DNA of 64,000 bases from JAGPCK01 sp041675505 (GTDB taxonomy: Bacteria > Bacteroidota > Bacteroidia > UKL13-3), in NCBI GenBank assembly GCA_041675505.1, contig JBAYTR010000002.1, positions 259,929 to 323,928 of the forward strand. The letters are read 5' to 3'. A model generated the notes under the pieces. The model did no database searches. It saw only the letters and a list, made by a program, of their open reading frames with translations, and had not been told where the DNA came from. This document shows, one piece after another, positions 1 through 9,900 of the stretch. Within the stretch, counting starts at the first letter, position 1; each line of letters starts with the position of its first letter. The position numbers and the translations under genes were made by a program.

Positions 1-4
1 GCTA

Positions 5-34
5 TTGACACATAATTGCTTTTGATTACCTTTA
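5..34 (+). promoter_or_regulatory. Bacteroidota-type promoter of the TPR kinase
   Basis: TTG at 5-7, a 19-base spacer, then TACCTTTA at 27-34. This fits the Bacteroidota primary-sigma form TTG-N19-TAnnTTTG except for the last base. The ATG at 39 begins only four bases after the -7 box, so transcription would start at or next to the start codon and the mRNA would be leaderless or nearly so. The upstream flank is cut by the window edge. Confidence 0.6.
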
Positions 35-38
35 TGTT

Positions 39-1901
39 ATGCCAAAACGACCTGTACCATTATTTACCCTATTCTGTATTACACTTTCAGTAATTAATTG
101 CAGTGCCCAAACCAACAAACTGGATAGTTTGCTTGAGGCCTACCAACAAGTAAGTACACTTGAAATAACTCAACAAGCCGATTTGTATAATGCCTTATTC
201 AGGGAGTACCTGGAAAATGACTTTGACAGTGCCATGATCTTTGGTAAAAAAGCCGAAGAACTGAGTATAAAAGCAGGTTACGACAAAGGACTTGGTGAGT
301 ATTATAACCAGCAAGGTACCTACAACAAAGATTTAGGAAATTATTACACCGCACTTCTTTGGGACTATAAATACCTGGAGATTTCAGAAAAAAGACGGGA
401 ACCCAGATCCATAGCATCAGCTCACAACAACATTGGTATAGTATATAAACTACAGGAAAATTATGCTTTAGCCCTTGACCACCTCTCCCGCTCCTTAAGC
501 ATAAAAAAGCAGGAAAACATGGAAAAAGAAACGGCTTCCACAATAAACAATATCGGCAATGTTTACTTCTCCCGCAATCAATATGATGCTGCCTTACCCT
601 ACTTTTTTGAGGCATTAAACATTAACAAAAAATACAACCAGCAGAAATTTATTTTCATTAATCTGCGAAACATTGCCGAGACCTACATCAAAAAAGGAAT
701 GCAGGATAGTGCCACACGGTATATGGCTGCTGCTGCTGAAATACTGAACAACAACAAATTCAACAAAAAACAATACACTGAATGGTATATTCTTAAAGCC
801 ACCTACTATACTGCCTTTAATGACAGCAAAAGAGGTAAAGCGTATGCCGATAGCAGTATGAATATTGCTGTAAAAATTGGCTTGCGAAATGAGATGCTTG
901 ACGCTTACAAACTACTGGCTACAATTGCCGAAAGAGAAGGGCAAACTGCGGAGGCCTACCAGAGTCTTAGTCGCTACACGCAGCTTAGAGATTCCCTTTA
1001 CAAAGAAAGTATTTCTGCTCAGGTAAGTGACATTCAACAATCATACGAGTTAAAAAAACTGGATGCTGACGTGGAACGCTTAAGGTTAGAAAAAATACTA
1101 CTGGCCACCATTTTTGCCTTTGCTTTAGTTCTGGTAATCATACTTACTCTTTTTCTGAAGAAAAGATACAAAACCATACAACTGCTTAACCTGAAGAACA
1201 AACAACTATCTGTATTAGATGAAGAAAAAAGTAATTTACTTCGGTTAGTTGCGCATGACTTAAAAAGCCCGTTAAGCAGAATAAATCTCCTGAGTCAGCT
1301 GCTCAATCACAAAGACTATAAAAACGAGGAAGAGTTTTCACAGTACACTAACTTTATTACGGAAACCAGCAAAGAGAGTCTGGAAATGATAAACAAATTT
1401 CTGAGTATTGACCGCAATGATTGGGTGGATATACAGGTTCAGAAAGAGCCTATTGATGTGCGTGATTTGATTACCAAAAAAGTAAACCGATTCACTCCAG
1501 ATGCACAATCAAAAAATATCAGTATCGTTCCTCACATTGCAGTGAATGAAGTGGTACTGCATACTGATTTGCAATGTATGCGTCAAATTCTGTCTAACCT
1601 GATCAACAATGCCGTTAAGTTTGCCCCTTGGGGTTCGAGTATTATTATTACTGTTTTAGATGATGACCACCACTTTATTTTTGAGGTAAAAGATAATGGC
1701 CCCGGAATACCTGCCGAACAGCAAAAAAGTTTGTTTAATAAATACCAACTACTTACCAATAAGCCAACAGGTAATGAAACCTCCAGCGGACTTGGGCTGT
1801 ATATAGTAAAACGTTTAGTTGACCGCCTTGGTGGTGAAATATGGGTTAAAAGCGAACCGGGTACCGGAACTTCTTTTTTTGTGTCTTTGCCTAAGGACTA
1901 G
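39..1901 (+). CDS. TPR-repeat membrane sensor histidine kinase
   Basis: Two-component sensor kinase of 620 residues. An N-terminal signal sequence (about 1-24, ending CSAQ) is followed by tetratricopeptide repeats (about 30-340, with visible units such as the NNIGIVYKLQENYALALDHL stretch). A coiled linker leads to one membrane segment (about 353-375, ATIFAFALVLVIILTLF) and a cytoplasmic kinase. The phosphoacceptor His406 lies in VAHDLKSPLSR. The ATPase N box is NLINNAVKFAP, the G1 box DNGPGIP and the G2 box SGLGLYIVKRL. The TPR part therefore lies in the periplasm. No response regulator is adjacent, so the partner and signal are unknown. The stop codon overlaps that of the convergent bestrophin gene inside a shared CTAG. 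Confidence 0.9.
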   Translation: MPKRPVPLFTLFCITLSVINCSAQTNKLDSLLEAYQQVSTLEITQQADLYNALFREYLENDFDSAMIFGKKAEELSIKAGYDKGLGEYYNQQGTYNKDLGNYYTALLWDYKYLEISEKRREPRSIASAHNNIGIVYKLQENYALALDHLSRSLSIKKQENMEKETASTINNIGNVYFSRNQYDAALPYFFEALNINKKYNQQKFIFINLRNIAETYIKKGMQDSATRYMAAAAEILNNNKFNKKQYTEWYILKATYYTAFNDSKRGKAYADSSMNIAVKIGLRNEMLDAYKLLATIAEREGQTAEAYQSLSRYTQLRDSLYKESISAQVSDIQQSYELKKLDADVERLRLEKILLATIFAFALVLVIILTLFLKKRYKTIQLLNLKNKQLSVLDEEKSNLLRLVAHDLKSPLSRINLLSQLLNHKDYKNEEEFSQYTNFITETSKESLEMINKFLSIDRNDWVDIQVQKEPIDVRDLITKKVNRFTPDAQSKNISIVPHIAVNEVVLHTDLQCMRQILSNLINNAVKFAPWGSSIIITVLDDDHHFIFEVKDNGPGIPAEQQKSLFNKYQLLTNKPTGNETSSGLGLYIVKRLVDRLGGEIWVKSEPGTGTSFFVSLPKD

Positions 1902-2731
1902 GTTAATAGTTCATTTACATTCACATCAATAGTCTCGGCAATTTCATCTAAAGGTAAGTCGTTTGCATCACTGCCAAAGGGGTCTTCTATTTCCTCAGCA
2001 ATTAGCTCCAAACTGGCCAGTACATAAAATACAAATACCATAACCGGAACAATGCCGTATCCTGCCTCATTCACGAAACCAAAAGGCATACTTATAATGT
2101 AGACAAAAATGAATTTCTTAAGAAAAAGACTATAGGAATAAGGAATAGGCGTTTTACGTATACGCTCACATGCACCACACACATCAGTAAAGTTGGTAAA
2201 CTCCTGATTGAGGACAATTAATTGTTCCCCCGTTATGAGTTTTTCTTCCTGCACTTTTTTCAAACGTTGGGCAATCAATAGCGCTACATAATTGGGCTGA
2301 TGTGCGAATGAGCTATTTAGTTTCGTTACCTTATTACCGCGAAGGTGTTCTTTAAGCACAAAAGCATAAAACGGAATGTATTCAGCGAAAAATGCTTTGT
2401 GTTCACTTTTCTCCGGCAAAAATGCATTCAGTTTTATGGCCAGGTTTCTGGAGGAGTTCACCAAACTACCCCAAAGTTTTCTGCCCTCCCACCAACGTTC
2501 ATAGGCTGTATTGGTACGAAACACTAAAAGCATGGAAATAACAAACCCAAGCAGAGAAAACATGATGGATGCTGATTTGAAACTCACTTTAAACACCTCC
2601 AACTCCAGATAAATAATGAGGGTGGCAAAAGCTGCTAAGCCCAGCATGGCCGGTAACAGCATACGCAGGGTGTCACTCTTATGAAACTTAAATATAAGCG
2701 TGAACCAAGCGCGTGAGTTGTAGTTAATCAT
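1898..2731 (-). CDS. bestrophin-family anion channel
   Basis: Inner-membrane protein of 277 residues of the bestrophin/UPF0187 (YneE-like) family, whose members are pentameric anion channels. The family signature FRTNTAYERWWEGRKLWG is clear at about residues 71-88. Hydrophobic segments lie near 23-45, 52-70 and 205-245, and the C-terminus is acidic (EEIEDPFGSDANDLPLDEIA), matching the family's cytoplasmic EDPFG motif. The gene starts 25 bases after the OmpA-like gene and is the last gene of the leftward surface-protein operon, so it is probably cotranscribed. A functional link to the adhesin is not evident. The transported ion cannot be read from the sequence. Confidence 0.9.
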   Translation of the reverse strand: MINYNSRAWFTLIFKFHKSDTLRMLLPAMLGLAAFATLIIYLELEVFKVSFKSASIMFSLLGFVISMLLVFRTNTAYERWWEGRKLWGSLVNSSRNLAIKLNAFLPEKSEHKAFFAEYIPFYAFVLKEHLRGNKVTKLNSSFAHQPNYVALLIAQRLKKVQEEKLITGEQLIVLNQEFTNFTDVCGACERIRKTPIPYSYSLFLKKFIFVYIISMPFGFVNEAGYGIVPVMVFVFYVLASLELIAEEIEDPFGSDANDLPLDEIAETIDVNVNELLT

Positions 2732-2756
2732 GCATTAAAATTGTGCAACAAGTTGA

Positions 2757-5700
2757 TTACAGGCCTGATTTAATAAACGCACCTGAAAATCCTAAGTTCA
2801 CTAAACGCTGCCGTTCAGCATTGGCTTCCTCCATACTGGCAAAAGGCCCCACGTAGTAACGGTAGAATCCATCCTCCCCCTTTTTCTCTTTCACATCTAC
2901 CCCTTTAAAATCTGGCAACTTATCCTTTGTACGCAGTGCAGCTATTTGTACCACGTATCCGTTTACCGGCTCATTTGTAATCTGTGCACCTGAAGGTTGT
3001 GAAGTTGATACTGGAGGAGTAGTGAATTTTTTAGTTCCCCATCCTTCAATCTCATCAAACTCAATCCGCTTTCCGTCTTTGTATGGAACAACAAATGCAT
3101 CGCCAATTTTATTTTCACTTCTGATTTTGTTGAGCATCACTAAAGCCTCATCATAACTGGTGGTAGAGGCCCCGAAATACTTGTGGATACCTTTGGCATC
3201 ACGCAACGTTTCTACACGTTTAAATCCACTGAAATAATCCGGTGGTACTTCTGTTTCTGATGATGCAATCTGCACCTTGTATACTATACCCTGCTCCTGT
3301 TTAGCCTGCACTATTCCGTCAATCTTACCTGAACCAAGATTAGGCGAAACAGTAAACATAGATTTCTCAGCAGGTTTTGATGCTTCAATTTGCTGTTCGT
3401 TTCTGAATGTTGATTCATATTCAGCAATCTTACGCTTATGTACTGCCATCAATTTAGGTATGTCAGATTTACTTACAATCCTGAATTCCGTTCTTCTGTT
3501 CAACTGGTGGTCTTTTGCATTGTGGGCATTGGGAACCTTAGGCGTTGATTCACCATAACCAACAGCCAACATGCGTTGAGGTGAAACACCTTTTTCAATT
3601 AAAAAATCAACTACCGACTGGGCTCTTTTCTGAGACAGTACCATGTTGGATGCATCTGTTCCTACCTCATCGGTATGCGCCATCAGTTCGATAGCAATAG
3701 AGTCATTATCCTTTAAAAACTGATACATACGCATCAATACTTTTTTAGACTCAGAACGAAGTGTAGCCTTAGCAAAGTCATAATAAATATCAATTAAGTT
3801 GATGCTGGTATCCCGCTTAATCGGTTCCATAGCAAGCACCTCTTCAATGGCAGAGATGTTGGGTTTGTTTATGGTACTTACCTTAACCTGACATTGAAAA
3901 AAGCCGTCTTTTGAACCAACAACGGTGTATGTTTCACCACGGCTCAGGTTAAACAATATCCTACCGTCTTTATCATTGGTTACCTTAGTTATCTCCTGAG
4001 TTCCTTTAAATAAAGAAATCTTAACACCCGTAACCGGAGCGGCTGTTCCTAACCTTACTGCCCTGCCCTTAAATGCAATTAAACTATCCGGCTTATCCGT
4101 TACAGTCTCTTTGGCTGTAGTTAGCGGCTGAGTAAACGAAACAGCTTTCTGATCAGAAAGAGCTAATGCATAGTTTTCTTTAGGGCTAAATCTCTTTTTG
4201 AAATTAAATTTACCTGAGCTATCTGTAACGGCCTCTTGCACTAATTCATTTTTGCTGTTATTAATTTTTATATCCACTCCGGGTAAACCTACTGAGTTTT
4301 TAGCGGCATTGAGTATGGACTGAGCACTACCCGTTGCATCAGATGAGCGAATGTATCCTTTAATGTTTACCGGCAAACTATCTGATGAAAACGCCAGATT
4401 AAATGCACCTTCAGGTGAAAGGCCGTAGGATAAAGCAAGAGTATTAACCGTTTGCTTTCCACGCATGGATTTCAGTTCATATTTTTTATTCGGAAATAAT
4501 TTCAACTTAAGCTCAGGAGCGTTTCCGGCTACCGGGGTTTCTTTACCTGTTTCCAAATCTTTAACTGCATAAGTTAACTGGTCATAAAAAAATTCGTTTC
4601 GTATTCTAAACTCATCCCCGTCATAAGTTACCTGAATTTCTTTATTGCCGATAAACGAATAGATATCGTCATCACCGGTACCTTCAGGACGTTTAGAAGA
4701 GAAAAAGCCCTTGTCACTTCCTTTTACAAACGTAATCCCGAAATCATCATAGGATGAATTAACGGGAGGTCTCATGTTGGTTACCTTTCCCCAAGCGGAA
4801 GATGCAGAATCATACTTCACAGAAAAGATATCTAAACCACCCATACCCGGATGCATGTTGGAGGAGAAATAAAAGGTACCGTCATCTCTGAAGTAAGGAA
4901 ACATCTCGTACCCTGCAGTATTTATTTGCGGACCAAGATTTACCGGCTCACCCCATGTTTCACCATTGCGGATAGTGAGGTAAAGATCGGTTCCACCAAA
5001 CCCACCGGGCTTATCCGACATAAAAACAAGAAATCTACCATCAGGAGAAATAGCCGGATGACCCGCTGAAAATTCTTCAGGTCTGTTAAAGGGTAAATCT
5101 TCTTTAAGTGCTGACCATTGACCGCTGGCTTCTTTTTTTGAACTGACAATGATTAATCTATTCTCAACCAAATTTTTTGACTTATCCCTTACACCTGTTT
5201 CTGACGGACGGGTTATAAAAATCTCATCTCCTGTTGCATTTACTGCGGATGGTCCTTCATGCAAATACTCTCCAAAACCTGTCATTAATTTGGGGGTTGC
5301 TGCTTTTACTGTTGTATCAGAAATAAGGGTGGTGAATATATCTAAAGTTGGTAAAGGAGCATCCAATGCATTCTTATCCGGTTGAACTTTTTTGCCTTTG
5401 GAGGATGATGCCGACTTTCGGGTATTTCCTTCTCCATCCTGAGCGGGCTGGCCGGTTAATTCAGCTGCACTTACTTTGGAAGAAACAAAATGAAGCGTGT
5501 TGTTTAATAATAGCGGACTGAATTCTGGTTCTGCACTGTTCACTTCTTTTATTTCACGCACATAATACCCGGTTGAAGATTTAAGCCAGGCTATTGCTGA
5601 GTCGCAAGAGGCCATTTGCCATTTTGTCAAAGTATCTTCGGGAAACATCGTTGCATAATTGGCAAACTTCTGTTTCGCATCGCTGTATTTACCAAGCCCC

Positions 5701-6011
5701 TTTAAAAAAATCGCGTAATTATAGAGTACTCCGGGAGACTTTCTGTTTTTGAGGAACATGATTTTGTATGCCTTTTCAGCCTCCTCGTTTTTACCCAAAA
5801 TACGGTAACATTCAGCCAGCCTGAAAGTAACATCCTGAAAAAGTTTGGGATCTTTTAAGGTCTCCAACTCCTGCTGGTAAAAAGGAATGGCATCGGCAAA
5901 CCTGTTCAGATTAAACAATCTGTTTCCTATCTGAGCGGGCGTTTCCTGCGCCTGAACATTGAATGCTAATACACAAAACAGAATAGAAAGTATATGTTTG
6001 AAATAGTTCAT
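2757..6011 (-). CDS. PorE-like TPR/PD40/OmpA protein with two SPOR domains
   Basis: Exported protein of 1084 residues that should anchor surface machinery to peptidoglycan. A signal peptide (1-21, ending VQAQ) is followed by TPR-like helices (about 25-130), WD40-like PD40 propeller blades (about 250-430; HPAISPDGRFLVFMSDKPGG is typical), two carboxypeptidase-regulatory-like beta domains (about 560-740), an OmpA peptidoglycan-binding domain (about 750-860; HTDEVGTDASNMVLSQKRAQ and LNRRTEFRI), and two SPOR-like domains (about 905-985 and 1018-1084; YKVQIASS, GYVVQIAAL). The order TPR-PD40-CRD-OmpA matches PorE of T9SS; the SPOR pair is an addition. It lies 28 bases after the PorP/SprF gene in an operon with the giant adhesin. 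A housekeeping PorE is less likely in this context than an adhesin-specific partner. Confidence 0.85.
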   Translation of the reverse strand: MNYFKHILSILFCVLAFNVQAQETPAQIGNRLFNLNRFADAIPFYQQELETLKDPKLFQDVTFRLAECYRILGKNEEAEKAYKIMFLKNRKSPGVLYNYAIFLKGLGKYSDAKQKFANYATMFPEDTLTKWQMASCDSAIAWLKSSTGYYVREIKEVNSAEPEFSPLLLNNTLHFVSSKVSAAELTGQPAQDGEGNTRKSASSSKGKKVQPDKNALDAPLPTLDIFTTLISDTTVKAATPKLMTGFGEYLHEGPSAVNATGDEIFITRPSETGVRDKSKNLVENRLIIVSSKKEASGQWSALKEDLPFNRPEEFSAGHPAISPDGRFLVFMSDKPGGFGGTDLYLTIRNGETWGEPVNLGPQINTAGYEMFPYFRDDGTFYFSSNMHPGMGGLDIFSVKYDSASSAWGKVTNMRPPVNSSYDDFGITFVKGSDKGFFSSKRPEGTGDDDIYSFIGNKEIQVTYDGDEFRIRNEFFYDQLTYAVKDLETGKETPVAGNAPELKLKLFPNKKYELKSMRGKQTVNTLALSYGLSPEGAFNLAFSSDSLPVNIKGYIRSSDATGSAQSILNAAKNSVGLPGVDIKINNSKNELVQEAVTDSSGKFNFKKRFSPKENYALALSDQKAVSFTQPLTTAKETVTDKPDSLIAFKGRAVRLGTAAPVTGVKISLFKGTQEITKVTNDKDGRILFNLSRGETYTVVGSKDGFFQCQVKVSTINKPNISAIEEVLAMEPIKRDTSINLIDIYYDFAKATLRSESKKVLMRMYQFLKDNDSIAIELMAHTDEVGTDASNMVLSQKRAQSVVDFLIEKGVSPQRMLAVGYGESTPKVPNAHNAKDHQLNRRTEFRIVSKSDIPKLMAVHKRKIAEYESTFRNEQQIEASKPAEKSMFTVSPNLGSGKIDGIVQAKQEQGIVYKVQIASSETEVPPDYFSGFKRVETLRDAKGIHKYFGASTTSYDEALVMLNKIRSENKIGDAFVVPYKDGKRIEFDEIEGWGTKKFTTPPVSTSQPSGAQITNEPVNGYVVQIAALRTKDKLPDFKGVDVKEKKGEDGFYRYYVGPFASMEEANAERQRLVNLGFSGAFIKSGL

Positions 6012-6039
6012 AACAATATTGAAGGTAGTTTAGCTGAGA

Positions 6040-6981
6040 TTAAAAATAGTATCTGGGGTGAACAATTTTCTGACCGGGCGGGGTTGGGAAAAGCAATCGA
6101 TAGGTTAACATCACCTCATGATTTCCTCTGTGGTATGTTCCCATTGGAGAGGTAGCAAAGTCATACGAATAGCCTACACTTATTTTCTTTTTCACGGTAA
6201 ATCTGAAAATACCTGCAATCGAATTGTCTGTTCTGTAACCCATACCCAAAGAAAGCATTTCATTGTAAACAGCAATTGCATTAATATCTAATTGTATGGG
6301 CGCACCACTCACATATTTACCCAGTATTGCAGGGGTAATTTTTATTTTAGGTGATACAGGAAATATAGCTCCTGTGTACAAATAAGAGTGCCTGAATAAA
6401 TTGCCTGAAAGACTTCTGTTGTTTACTCCTTCATACACATATTCATTATTAAATAAATTACTCATGGCAAAACCCGCAAAAAAAGTTTCCCTGTCGTAAT
6501 ATACTCCTGCCGATGCATCAGGTATAAATACACTCTCTTTGTTTAATGGTATTGCCTGATCATTGGGGTCGTTTCTGCGCAACTTGGGAAAATCAATTGA
6601 CTGATTCATTACATTAGCTTCCAGCCCCAGCGATAATCTGGAGTTTGGGAAATTAATCTGGTACGAATAGCACAAACCAAGACTGTTATTTACTACTGCA
6701 GGCCCAAGTGTTTCGTTGTATATCTTTAAACCCAAAGCCATATTTTTCTTGGGAATAGGTGAGTTCACTGAAAACACCTGCGTTTTAGGGGCTCCTTCTA
6801 TACCATCAAATTGCCTGCGGTGAAGGGCTGTAAATTCAACTGCATTTTTATTGCCCGCATAGGCCGGGTTGATAAGTAAACCGTTGTACATGTATTGAGT
6901 AAACATAGGCTGCTGTTGGGCATAAACATTGGTTACAGCCACAACTAACACTAAGGCAAAAATGTATATATACTTCTTCAT
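6040..6981 (-). CDS. PorP/SprF family T9SS outer-membrane protein
   Basis: Outer-membrane beta-barrel of 313 residues of the PorP/SprF family. A signal peptide (1-21, ending VYAQ) runs straight into the family hallmark QQPMFTQYMYNGLLINPAYAG and the following FTALHRRQFDGIEGAPKTQ. Alternating aromatic/polar strands fill the rest, and the protein ends in an aromatic residue (HPRYYF). In this family SprF is needed for secretion or surface attachment of the adhesin SprB, and such genes typically sit directly downstream of an adhesin carrying a type B sorting tail, as here (12-base gap). It is therefore the likely dedicated partner of the 2059-residue adhesin. Bacteroidota genomes carry many paralogs, so no specific symbol is assigned. 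Confidence 0.93.
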   Translation of the reverse strand: MKKYIYIFALVLVVAVTNVYAQQQPMFTQYMYNGLLINPAYAGNKNAVEFTALHRRQFDGIEGAPKTQVFSVNSPIPKKNMALGLKIYNETLGPAVVNNSLGLCYSYQINFPNSRLSLGLEANVMNQSIDFPKLRRNDPNDQAIPLNKESVFIPDASAGVYYDRETFFAGFAMSNLFNNEYVYEGVNNRSLSGNLFRHSYLYTGAIFPVSPKIKITPAILGKYVSGAPIQLDINAIAVYNEMLSLGMGYRTDNSIAGIFRFTVKKKISVGYSYDFATSPMGTYHRGNHEVMLTYRLLFPTPPGQKIVHPRYYF

Positions 6982-6993
6982 TGCTCTTTCCTC

Positions 6994-9900
6994 CTATCGT
7001 TGAATAATAAACATTCCCTTGTGAATCTTACCTTTACCGTTGGCAACATCAACTACATAATAGTACACGCCTTCGGGCAGTTCCTTACCTCCAACTCCTT
7101 TACCGTCAAATGTGTTGTTGTAAGGATGGGCAGAGTATACCTCATCACCCCATCTGTTGTAAATTCTAACTGTATTGTTAGGGAAATAATCGATATCAGG
7201 TATAAAGAAGAAGTCGTTCACACCATCCCCGTTTACGGTAATGATTTGCGGGATGAAGTAGACATCATCCAAACATTTATCAGCAAAAATAGTAATGGTG
7301 TCTACACTTGAACATTTAATATTCGTTACTGTTAAAGTAAATAAGGTAGTACTGTCAACAAAAAAGGTAGGCTTATCTGTATTCGGCAAAACCAACTTGT
7401 TCACCGGCTCCCAGGAGTATGTTTGTCCGCCTGTGCCTCGTAAGATAACTGTATCTCCTATGCAGCCTATTCGGGCATTGCCTGCATCAGCTACGGGCTT
7501 GGGCAGTGCATCTACCACCACGGAATGTGATGCAGGTTGACCCGGGCATCCGTTAACAGAGGCAACGACTGTATAAGTTGTAGTAACAGAAGGAACAGGT
7601 TTAATTATTTGCTGCGTTTCTCCTGAAAGCCATTGATACGTAATTCCGGGAAACGGTTGAGTAGGATTGGCGGTAATTGTGGCGGAGTCTCCTTGGCAAA
7701 CAAGGGTGTCTCCAAAAACTGTAACACCCGGACGTTGCTGAACCGTAATACGAATGGTATTGCTGGTTGCATTACATCCATTGGAATCTACCCCTATGGT
7801 TATCACAGAATCCCCGTCAACCAGATTGTATAAATATTTCTGATTGATGGCTGAATCCTGAGTTAAACTGTTGTTCCAATAAAACCGGTAAGATTGGAAA
7901 GCATTGGCAGGAAATGCAGTAATCAAAAGAGTGTCTCCCTGACATACCTTATTAAGTATGGCTGAGCTATTAATACTGATACTTGTAAATGGTTTGATAT
8001 ATATATTATCGGTATCACTGTAATGAATTTCACACCCGAAAGCATCTGATGCTACAAAGTATATTCTGTTCCCGTTGGCAATAGTGGAGGAGGTAAAACT
8101 GGAGGAGGCATTATTCTGCAGCAATACCCCTGAGTTATAAAACTTGTAATTGGTATAGCTTGCGGGGTTGGCATTAAACATAATGGGCGACTGGTAACAG
8201 GCTGTATCATTCAACGTAGAGTTTGTGATATTTAATTTTTGAGCCGGTATTACCAGAACGTTTACGGGTGAAGAGGTTACACTACAACCTTTATCTGTTG
8301 CCACAACCACCATGCTGTTGCCGGGTTGCAAAAACGGAGTTCCGTATAAATGCAATCCTGAATCCTGAACAAGCGTTGCATTATTGTAGTACTTATAATT
8401 CTCGTAGCCTGCTGGAGAAGCAGTAAAATTCACGGTTTCCGTTTCACAAATAGTATCCTCATCTGAGGTGAGGGAAATGGTTGGAATAGGGTTGACCGTA
8501 ATAGCCACATTTCGGAAAAACGGTGGACAAGTAAGCTGATTAGAATCTACCAGATATACTCTGTAAGTGGTACTCAATGCAACCGCAATGGAATCATATG
8601 TTTTAGTTTGATACGTAGTTTGGTTGTTAAATGAAACTGAGAAACTGCCTGTGGTTACTCCGTTTACAGAAAACTCAACCGTATCACCAGCACAAGCTTC
8701 AGGAACACTCGATACCGCGTTAAATCCTACAAAGTTACATGGCAATGCAAAACATTTGGCTAGTAATGAAGTATCGCCATATATACAAGGTGAGTTAAAA
8801 TTATACGCCAGCACCCTAATAGTGGCACTGTCACCGGTATTCAATCCACCTATAAAATGGGTAAGACCTGTGGGACCTGAACTTGGAGTAATAAAAGGCC
8901 CTCCGTTTATACTTACCAGATAACCTCCTGCATTGGTTAACGCATCCCACCTGAACTCAATGCTCGTTAGGGTTGTATTTCCGCAATAAGCATTAGGAGC
9001 CGGAAGTCTGCTGATTACAGTAATCTTGTAATTAATCTGAGAAGTATCATAACAACCAAAAGCATTTCTTGATACTACTCTTACAAAATGCGAGGTATTA
9101 AAATTGTTGGCGGTATAAACATTACTGCTGCTGTTTTGCACTGAAGCGAAATCTACAAAAAACTCATAGTTGGAATAACCGGAAGGTGCCGCAACAAAAC
9201 TTACCGGCTTTAATTCACAAATGGTATCCTGCGGTGCGGTACTTACTAAAGAAACAGAAGTGGCCGGATAGATAAATTTGGAAATAGTATCACTGAATTC
9301 AGATAAACATCCGTTGATATCTTCTGCCTGACCAAATATCCTGTTCGGATTACTCAATGTGGATACGGTTATCGTATTCAAAGTAGAATCCTGCATCAAC
9401 GACACATTATTAAAAAATCTGAAACGCTGATAACTGGTAGGTGATAACGTATACGTAACCGGAACTCCGCGACAAATAGAATCTTGTGTTACGTTACTGG
9501 TAACAAAAATCTTTTGCTTGGGAATAACATTTAACGACAAAGTATTGGAAATATCCTGACAGCTGTTGGAAGTGGCCACAGCATAAATACTGTTTCCCGG
9601 CTGCAGAGCTGTTGTAACCAACACATTGCTTGACCCGTTTTGTATAAGTGTTGATCCGTTGTAAAACTTATAGTTCGAATACACATAACTGCTGTTTATT
9701 GAAGTTACCGTAAAAGTTACTGCCGATCCTTCACAAACCCCGAAAGCAGGAGCATTGCTGGATATTGTTATACCGGGTGTTTTTGAAGTAACTATGTTAA
9801 ATGAGTTACTTGCAGTAGGACAGGCTGATTGATTATTATCTTTTAATTCCACACTGATAATGGTATCAGTCAATACCTTTATACGGAAAGTTGTATCCGA

